The notes beneath the pieces were generated by a model. It had not been told where the DNA came from and did not search any database. It worked only from the letters and a program-made list of their open reading frames with translations. Positions 51,368-59,637 of a DNA stretch of 59,637 bases are shown here, piece by piece. The position numbers and the translations under genes were made by a program. Position 1 is the first letter of the stretch. Every line of letters starts with the position of its first letter. The stretch is from Cyanophora paradoxa (taxonomy: Eukaryota; Glaucocystophyceae; Cyanophorales; Cyanophoraceae): NCBI GenBank assembly GCA_004431415.1, contig QPMI01000112.1, positions 1 to 59,637 on the forward strand, in the 5' to 3' direction.

Positions 51368-52258
51368 TCATTTGCGGAGGGCATCGTAGGTTTCGATTTC
51401 GAAGGTGAAATAATGCTGCCAGGCTCCAAAATCGAGAAGCTTCCCATCGTGATCAATAAGTTTGATTGTCAAGCGATCAAACGACTTTAATTCTCTAAAT
51501 TCTCGACAAGGGGACAGTAACTGATGTATCGAAATGGTAAATTGATCCATGCTCAAGCTCTTGAGGATCGGGATTCTCATGAAGTAGCCATCCACATATT
51601 TATTAACTGACCGGATAAATGGAGCAAATTCATCGATGTAGAGCCAGAGCATGGATTCTGGTGTTTCATCTCCACTGGTGAAGCTCGAATGCGTCTATTC
51701 AGTGTGATGCCACCAGAGACTAAGAATGTATCCGAGGCAGGAGAGTAAACAGTTCACCGGAATAGGCAATGATCGATTTAAAACCAAAGAACTGGAGTTT
51801 TCGATTTACAGTGGACCTGAATCGGGATTGCTTGAGAGAATCAGCTGAAGCAAGTGTGAATCGGAACCAGAAATTAGCATTACTGAAAATTCATAGCATT
51901 TTACAGTATGATTGTACCGGCATTTTATATAGATGCCTCCAAAACTTGAGACACGAGCGCCTCGAGTAGTTCTGTTATCTTCTCCGCCACAGAATCTTTG
52001 TGTAGTGGGCTTTGGGAATTGTTATGGTAATAAAGCCTGAATCAGCGGATGTGACCGAAAATAGATGTCCATTCGATTCACATCTGCTCCAGTTTTATCA
52101 ATATCTTTGGACACATTGGAAATGACATTGGGAACTGTTGCTGAACGAGCGAACCGATTTTACATTATCGTAACGCCTGGGTAAGGTAATTACATAGCTG
52201 TTCGGTTCTGTGTAATCGGGTCTCGCTCATCGCTAGAGAAGCTTAGATATTCTTTCAT
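51368..52258 (-). pseudogene. Minor capsid-like protein Y, broken
   Basis: The ATG at 52258 reads MKEYLSFSSDERDPITQNRT; after a frame change ITLPRRYDNVKSVRS aligns with VRLPKVYQDVKAVRL of element 1 protein Y. The C-terminal 94-residue frame (51368-51652) ends FEIETYDALRK. Several frame changes lie between. Divergent from the next gene with a 16-nt gap, as in element 1. Confidence 0.7.
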
Positions 52259-52274
52259 CTTACTATTATAAAGT

Positions 52275-53113
52275 ATGAAAAGAATCACGATAAATTGCGA
52301 CAGCAGGATCTCGAAGATGGGGTTCTGCATCTCAAAAATCGCATCAGCAATATAAGGAAATTCGAATCCTCTCAGCGGAAATCCCCAACAGCTGCTATGT
52401 TGTTCCACCGGACCAGAAACTCACAATCACTGCCCTTGGCAGCGATCAACCCTGAGCATTCCAGCCTTTCATTTTCTGGATCCTGTCCCAAGTATCAACG
52501 ATTATTATACTCTTAATTCTGAAGGGAGAAGGATTCCACTAGATATTTCGTTGGAACAGATTCTATTCTGGATTTAGTGGGGGCAACTTCAACCCGCTTG
52601 GAATTGAGGCATATAAAGTTCTCTTAGATGTAGGGATGAGTCGTCTTGTATTCACATCGCCAGCAATCAATTCACAATTCAAAGCTCAGATCGGGAACTC
52701 TGTGACTGTATTGGCATTGAACCAGATACTATCTACCAAAGCACAACCGAAGCAAGACAATAAATGTACCAGGAATTGAAGACCGATACCAACTGGTTTG
52801 CCCAAAATGATCGACTTTAATGCACTGGCTTACATTTACTTAGATGTAGAGGAGCTTAGACCATTTATGAAATTCAATGCAGCAACTAGCAGGCAAAATC
52901 TGCGGATGATTCCTATTTACTAAGGATCCAAATGAATTCCGATTTTGGTAAATATTCGTTTTACAGTGAGCCTAGCTCGAGTGTTCCTTCGTGAATGTCA
53001 CAACCCCTTTGGACCTAGATAAGCTCACAATCTCGCTCAGAAAATGGAGAGGGGACATTGCGGATCTAAATGGACTCTCTTACTCATTCCAGCTGGAGCT
53101 GCTCATTGATTAA
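52275..53113 (+). pseudogene. Minor capsid-like protein X, broken
   Basis: The ATG at 52275 (MKRITINCDSR) is followed by several frames holding IRILSAEIPNSCYVVPPDQK, YLDVEELRPFMKFNAA and IADLNGLSYSFQLELLID before the stop at 53113. Collinear with element 1 7974-8891, whose C-terminus is VSLNGLPWSGELQFLV. Its stop overlaps the convergent patatin stop. Confidence 0.7.
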
Positions 53114-54566
53114 GCGTAATAGCCCTCGAAATCAATTCTGCATGCAGAGGCTCCCTCTGTGGTGAGGGGCCAAACAAGCAGGGTTCGAATGGCCTTGGGA
53201 TTTGCGAGAACATGCTCGTTTCACCAGCAGTATTTGTAAACACTCTCGTTGAGCACCTTCAGTGTAGGGAGATAAAGATGATACACCAGGAGTGGCTTGA
53301 TAATCGATCTCAAACGTTTTAATATAGTTGCCATTGGCAGCAGGTTTCATTTTTATAGAGGAAAGCATGAATAAACGAGGGAAATCGATTCGAAGGAAAT
53401 TCCCTCCTGATCTTGTTCCCTGTGGGGGATTTGGAATCCTACCCAGCCTGTAGCATTGGACCAACGAGCATTCGAAGCAGTTCCAAAATCAGCGGAAAAA
53501 GCACTGTCTCCAAAGGAACCCAATTGGACTCTGGAGGGCTGCAGATCGGTACAGCCACTGAGATTCTGAATGGGAACATCCCCTTCTGTCATGTTCATGG
53601 TCAGAATGGAATACATAGCATTGAAATAAGTTTGCTGGGCCGAAACAAAGCTGAGAGCTTCGTTTTCAAGAATTGAAGGTGGCTCGTGGTAATATTATCG
53701 AGACCATCTTGTTTTGGGGCAGAGGAACACTCAGCTTATAATAGCGATCGTAGTTCTGATCATCGTTTCTGGGTAGTAATTCCAGCAGCTTTTCGTGGGC
53801 ATTCAGATCGCTCGATTCCAGCAGCATGCTCAAAATGGGAGATCCACTTGCACTAGGATCCACTGAACAACCCCCAGGTCTTCATAGTATCATAGGAATA
53901 ACCGGCAGAGGCTTTGTCCAAGTCCTGAATGTGACCAGCAGTCACAGAGACAACTATGAATTCCTCCTCACACGAATTCCCATACAGTTTCCTTGCAAAT
54001 GTGTAGCCACAGACACGGGAGAATTATTTCCGCTCATGCAGCCATCGATTAAACAGTATGTTCTCCAGCGACTGTGACCTGTTTGGTTCGAAATAGGTTG
54101 GGGCAGCCGAAGTAGCCCTTGCAGCATCTCGAACCAGCATTCCATTGATCCCCTCATCGTTGCTGGTAATAAATACCGGAGACATCAGAACTGTATCAAA
54201 TGCAGTCACCACAGTCGGTTTGTATAAATCAGCCATTGTTGCGGATCCGCAAAGTTCCAGGCAACAGCTCCAGATTGGTGGCTTCATATTTGGGTCTCTG
54301 CACATTGACGAGAGAACTCTCGGGTTTGCAAATATCTGCGGAAGCTTCGACTTATAGAGAGCCAGAATATCGGTGGCAGTGTATTTCGGACTGCCATCAG
54401 GGGCTTTGATATTTAATAGAAGCGCAATTAATCCACTGTGGATGTTCCCGCAAAAACATCGAACAGCTGCTGGATTCGTTTTCCTGTTTGAGCTTCAATC
54501 TGGGCAGTATGGCAGCCTCATAATTCCTCGAGAACCCCCACCACTCAATGCCAGGATGCTTTTCAT
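53110..54566 (-). pseudogene. Patatin-like phospholipase, broken
   Basis: The ATG at 54566 reads MKSILALSGGGSRGIM; later frames hold FDVFAGTST, AFDTVLMSPVFITSNDEGI, VRDAARATSAAPTYFEPN, SGSPILSMLLESSDLNAHEK, RYYKLSVPLP and the discoidin-like tail RSGGNFLRIDFPRLFMLSSI, ending RIDFEGYYA. All align in order with element 1 6498-7982. At least six frame changes. Confidence 0.85.
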
Positions 54567-54604
54567 TTACCATACATTACAAAATTTTCCCTGTCATTAT
54601 AATA

Positions 54605-55017
54605 ATGGATCTGAATTGCTTAAAATATCAAGGCTACCACGTTTTTCTGGATTATATCACCGACCCAGTCAAGGAGACCCCAGAGGAGTTTGCGGAATGG
54701 GTCACCTTGCATTGGATCTTGCCATTAAGACGAATGGGATTCGTATAGTCCACAAGAAATCCTGTGTGTTCGATGGATCGGTCAGCCCCCGGATTTGCGA
54801 TTGGCTTTTTGCTGGATGAATCGCATGTGACTGCTCACTCATACAGTGATCGGGTCTGCTGGCTCTGGACATATTTACCTGTGGAAAGGACGCCCAGCTG
54901 AAAACAATGGGAATAGCTCACGATATTGATGCCATTCTCAAAGAAAAATTAAACGTTCAAAAGTGGGACATGCAAGTAATGCAAAGGTTCCCCTACAAAG
55001 CTCCTTACAATAAATAA
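54605..55017 (+). pseudogene. speD: S-adenosylmethionine decarboxylase (SpeD-like), frameshifted
   Basis: About 135 codons in three frames. Blocks in order: MDLNCLKYQGYHVFLDYITD (the gkHl..D start), ALDLAIKTNGIRIVHKKSCV (helix and strand before the active site), GFAIGFLLDESHVTAHSYSD and LLALDIFTCGKDAQLK. The ESH motif, whose Ser becomes the pyruvoyl group in this family, and the FTCG cysteine motif are both present. The family makes decarboxylated AdoMet for spermidine synthesis. Small indels near 54715, 54795 and 54892 break the frame. It diverges from patatin and precedes the fibre gene; the visible part of element 1 has no equivalent. Length and motif order fit the bacterial/archaeal-type small enzyme rather than the long eukaryotic one. 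Confidence 0.8.
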
Positions 55018-55034
55018 ACATAATATTATTAGAT

Positions 55035-56594
55035 ATGTCGTTTTTGAATCCACGACGGATATTCCGCAGGCTAAAGTTTCAGTCCTGAGAAAGAGCCGAT
55101 TGATCTGGTAAACCCAGAGATCAGAGGGTCGTTGAGAATTGAATTCAATGGGATCGGGAGGATCCCATTAGTGGAACACCCAGCAGACCGGCGCATTGCA
55201 GCTGGTAAATGTTGAGCCAGGAGATAATAATTGGGAATCGATTTTCTGCTCGATGATAACGAGCGGAATAGGGTTGCAAGCATCCAAGCAACTCGCCAGA
55301 TACCCAAAACAGTTAAATACAAATCGAAGGAACATACCCAAGTCCTTCGATAGGGGTCGATTGAATTTCTTTGTCCAGGATGAAACGGGTCACACAGAAT
55401 GCAGCCCTTCGAATTTCGGATAATAGCACCCTAATTGCTGGTGTATCAAATCGAAAGACAAAGGTTGAAATAGCCCACGATCTTTCAGCGAGCAATGTTT
55501 TTACGAGCAACCTGGAAGTGAACACAATCAAGGCAGGAACATTATCGACAAGCAACCTTTTGACTTCTAATATTTCAGTAAATAGATTCGTAATCAAGGA
55601 TGCAGCTATGTTCCACAATTGCAGAGGGGACCTTCACTGCAGATTCAACAAAGCCCATGCTGGAGATTTACCAGGATGGAGAATTGGTGGAGCGATTGGC
55701 TCAAATGCTCCAGTGGTTCGATCGATCGCCCTGGATAAAACCACCATATCGATGGCAGAGAGATCCAGTATTCAACACAGAAAAGCAAGCGCTTCGAACT
55801 GGGCATTTGCATATCACAAGGGAGAACATAAACAATCTGCTGGGAGAGGATATGTGAAAGAGTTTTTGAACTTCAAGCTAGCAAAAATACGAAAGATACG
55901 AGCCAGGACACCACCTCACTGCCCACAGCACCGAGATTGCACCCTGCAATCCGAGATCAATACTTTATTCGCTGCAGATGGAGTTCTTGCGATCACATTG
56001 GCAAGCATTTTGGCAAAGAGAACATTTACCCAGCAACCGATAATAAGTATAGAATTGGTCTTTCCAATCTCAGGTGGATGGAAGTAAATGCAAACAAAGC
56101 AAATTTTAATAGCCTGACTCTCATCAACAATGCAGATTCAAAGCTACAATTACTTTCGATGGAAGATTGGAACCAAACCTATACGAACACAAAGAGTTTT
56201 ACGAAGACTGAAACTGCCACCACTCAAATCCTCGTATCTACATGTAGCTTACTTCCCCCTCCAACCTATTCCTTTACATGGGCTGAATTTGGTATTACGG
56301 ATCCAGCGAGCTTCCAACTGCCACGATATTCGATTTGACAGATTACTTTGATCAAACAACACTGTTATCAACGCAGGCATACATAACGAATGTTACAATG
56401 ACAGGATTTGATGTGACTTTCAACATGCCCATGCCTGAAATGGTAACCCCAATCACTAAAGTAGCAAATTCTGCCACATTCAAATTTAATGTAACTGCTG
56501 TACATAATGTTCCAATATACGGAGAACCCTACATCAAAATAAATAGCAATATCCGGGCAGCAAGTATCTTCCCCAAGATCAGAGCCGCACTCTA
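55035..56594 (+). pseudogene. Fibre protein, first part, broken
   Basis: The ATG at 55035 opens MSFLNPRRIFRRLKFQS, then frame changes. Recognisable pieces: EIRGSLRIEFNGIGRIPLVE, TSNLEVNTIKAGTLSTSNLL (a stalk of TSN repeats, about 55500-55580), ATDNKYRIGLSNLRWMEVNA (about 56040, the fibre y.iG...RW motif also present in element 1) and the 86-residue frame MTDYFDQTTLLSTQAYITNV (56335-56595). Collinear with the large fibre of element 1. Confidence 0.7.
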
Positions 56595-56599
56595 GGATC

Positions 56600-59500
56600 A
56601 GCATCCAGCAACTGGCAGAGTGTGTACTCCAGCAATGTGAACACAAACAAAATCCTTATGACCAAAACTAACCTATCCACTATCAGCTCTGTAAACAGTT
56701 TTTTGGCGGATACAACTCCAAGCATCTCATACCACAATCTGAAAGGTTCAAGCAATTTATCCCAAACAGGATCGAAGCAATTTGTTATGCTGATCTACAG
56801 AGCTATAATATGAACAATCAATACAGAGTGAATGGCACCCTCCCATGTGTATAATATACTTTTGCACCCATTCCTATCAGCCCCCACAGTGACTTTACAA
56901 GATACAAATACATACTTCAAAGCAACAATTGTGAATGGAATAACCTATCCTGCTACAACAACCACATCCCTTTTAGTGTGACTAATGTGACAAATAACAG
57001 GATTCACATTGGTTGGCACAACCACACTTCACAAGACATAATTTTGTACCCTGCAGGTTTGTATTTCAATCAAGGCACCCCTCCTTACACAATCGGCTGG
57101 ACAGCAGTGGGCAATGTGCTCAATACACTCCAGAGGATCGCCTTCGGATCACTTATCCAGTTGACACAGATGCTCTCTTTGTCAAAAAATCAATGGGGCA
57201 GTCTTGGGCAATCCGGTGGAAGAACAGTGTTCACCCAAATATCACCAAACACCAGCAATTATTTGCCTTTAATCCTGATTAATTCCGACCAGAAACCTTG
57301 TGGTAGGCAGTACTTTTGCCTCGAGAGAACAGACATTACCGTAAAAGTTTCTTACCACTACAAATCAGAGAATCCAGTGAAGTATGGCTACCTTTATGAA
57401 AGAAATGGGCTGCGTTTGTACTTACCAATCAGAGAGTGTTAACATGTCGTACCCAGGGTGGACATTGATGCAATCATTTATGAATGTGAACTGGAAGGAT
57501 TTTCACCCTCCAGTCCTCACAGATGGCCTGATGATTTATTACGATTACAAAACAACCATTTGACAGCTTCTTTATTCTTTTCACGTTCAATGGATCACAG
57601 ACATTAGCAACCAAAAATCAAAAATAGGTATATCCAAACAGACTTTGAATGGAACTGACATTTACATTGCGAGATAGGTACACACCCAATACAACTCTGC
57701 CCTGGAATGTGAGCAGCTGCAATATTATGTACAGAACACATTATCCGCCAATAAATTTACGAGGGTGGATTCGCAAAATGAAGGAACAAGACTGCTGTCT
57801 CGAAATGGCTCTGAGAGCTTTTCAGCAACCCCACTGCCCAGCTTGGTGAAAACAGCACATATGACACACTTGCAATGTTTGGTATGCCATGGGATTGCCC
57901 ATCCACCTGTGTCTACAGCCCTTTTCAATTACCTGCAGTCCAAGTATGGCACAATATCAGGAAGCGCAACAGAGGGGCAGCAGATGCACCTATTGTCTTT
58001 AAAAGCGGTTACACCCAGCCATTCACTGCTGAAGGTGGCACAGGTGACCACTGACCAACCAACCCAAAGATGAACCCGATCCAACAGACACCCCAACCAA
58101 TCCAGATAATCCACCCTCAAAGAAACACCTAAAACGACTGACCAACCAACGGGGTCCAGATATAGGTGCATAGTTGGTATCGTTATAGGCTCGCTAGCTG
58201 GTGGGGCTGAGCTTTGTATGCGGTCTATATATTTTTGAGATTCGTGATTGCTGCCAGGGTCAGCATTTGCAACAACCTCGGCAACTGTCACTGAAACAGC
58301 AGCTGGGGCTGTTGCTGTCCAAGCTACTGGGGCTGAGGGTACCACAGGCTCAATTATAACGAAATGGCAGAGGACCAAAACAAGGCACCATCAGGGATGC
58401 ACAGTTCATGAAAGAGATTGCAAGAAGGGAAGGTAGAGCAAGTAAGGATGAAACAATTCCATAATTTATAGAAGCTTAATTATAATGACCTCCTTACAAC
58501 TCCGATTGCCATTGACACATATTTAGTAGAGGATCTGCTATTCCATCCACAATACCAGCTGCTGCTCAAGTATTCCCCATATAGAGGTCACTCAAATCTC
58601 TGGAATGATGCTTATCATGAGTTTGGGCATTTATATGACATTGATCAAGGGACAGGCTACATAGATGCTCTGATGGTACAGTCTTTCGAACTTGAACTCT
58701 AACGCAGAGGGTGGCTTTGCATTCCAATTCTGCTCGAATGTGTTTATTCACCCAACAGATTTATGCAGAATGTGTATGCCGGAAAACAGCTGCCTATATA
58801 TCCTCTGAAGCAGCAGAGTTCGATGTTCCTTGGTTGCCAATACAATTGGAGCCTCAAGTATTTATTTGAGAAGGAAGCCGTAGCCACGGAGCCTTGGACA
58901 TCAATGTTATTAAGGGCTGACCAATGCATCTGCTGACTCGAATGTTGTAAAAGGCTGGCTGGCAGATTTTACCACTTCAATGTACAAAGGTGGCTGGCAG
59001 CTACCTGCCATTGACAGGAGGAACTATAAGCGGAAACCTTAATATTACAGAGAAACTAATGATGGGTTCCACATATCTTATGACAGAACCCTTGACTTCA
59101 ATGTGTTTGACCCACTGAGCATTAGCGAATGCCTTCTTTACTTTAATGCCAGTAAGGAACAAGGAAAAAACCAATAATGCACATTTGGCTTATGGACAAC
59201 TTTGCGAAGGAACTAGTGGGTGGTTATAACAATTTCATTAATTACCTTATTGGAATTTCATCGTCTTTCAAATATTTAGCAACTGTGAACGAAATCAACA
59301 GCAACCTGCATATGGATTTGAGCCAAATGGTGGTTGGCCGATCAGTATATGGTACGTCCGTTACTGGTTCATATGCGCCATAGATTTCACACAAGGAGTT
59401 ACCATGTTATTTGTGGCACAGGCTTGGCGCATTCCAAGTGAACACATGAAGGCATCCTTCGATTCACTTCTCTTGACAATAATGAAACATGGACAGTCAG

Positions 59501-59637
59501 CAGACTGTATAGTATCTCCCCTACACCGAGCTATTACCTATATGTCACTAAGAATGATGGTACCTATGCCAGCATCAGCTCAGACTCATCAGTAAAGGTA
59601 CGAATAACATTAGAGGAATGGACCAAATATACTCTAT
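56600..59637 (+). pseudogene. Fibre-type genes continuing past the window, broken
   Basis: No frame longer than about 155 codons. Beta-rich fragments such as NRIHIGWHNHTSQDIILYPA (about 56994) and YLPLTGGTISGNLNITE (about 59000) continue the fibre theme; YLPLTGGT is the classic phage-fibre motif also found in element 1. One or more fibre genes with many frame changes probably occupy the region. Confidence 0.5.

Noticed and set aside
57929-58378. Minus-strand 149-codon frame
   Set aside because: Antisense to fibre-type sequence, with no homology or start context.
1-59637. CRISPR array
   Set aside because: The tandem repeats lack regular unique spacers and cas genes, and the DNA is eukaryotic.

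Overview
The window looks like a chromosomal segment of a GC-rich unicellular eukaryote, probably a microalga or other protist. The host genes are broken by short GT-AG introns (about 49-106 nt where I could place both ends), and two large virus-derived elements flank about 20 kb of host DNA. Species cannot be named from sequence alone.

Element 1 (about 1-19600, left end outside the window) is a polinton-like / Maverick-like virus. From left to right it carries three paralogous fibre genes, a small fibre-associated protein, a large phage-like fibre, a patatin-like phospholipase, two minor-capsid candidates, a double jelly-roll major capsid protein (MCP), an A32/FtsK-type packaging ATPase, a coiled-coil protein, an AP2-HNH endonuclease, an ExoX-C-like protein, a basic AT-hook-like protein, a retroviral-type integrase, a protein-primed-type family B DNA polymerase and a second AP2-HNH endonuclease. 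Most genes are long and open; a few are split by single -1 frame changes.

Host segment (about 19600-40950). The main gene is a soluble-adenylyl-cyclase-like (ADCY10-type) gene on the minus strand, about 21.9-31.3 kb, with two cyclase domains, a P-loop ATPase module and a helical (TPR-like) tail. I could verify several splice junctions, including a 15-nt microexon. Inside it lie a miniature LTR retrotransposon (TRIM) and a short motif shared by at least five introns. To its right are a 5'-truncated non-LTR retrotransposon with a 16-bp target duplication, a TPR gene, a spliced AT-hook gene and several tandem repeats.

Element 2 (about 41000-59637, right end outside the window) lies in the opposite orientation to element 1. 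Its virion module is collinear with that of element 1 (coiled-coil, ATPase, MCP, two minor capsids, patatin, fibre) but riddled with frameshifts. Its replication module is different: a divergent family B polymerase linked to an SF1 helicase with an HNH tail, an integrase whose third catalytic residue is replaced, and a DUF5710-like protein. It also carries an S-adenosylmethionine decarboxylase (SpeD-like) gene next to patatin, absent from the visible part of element 1.

The two elements therefore share structural genes but have exchanged replication genes. Frame breaks are densest near both window ends, so some may be uncorrected sequencing errors rather than true decay. No terminal inverted repeats or target duplications of the two viral elements were found.
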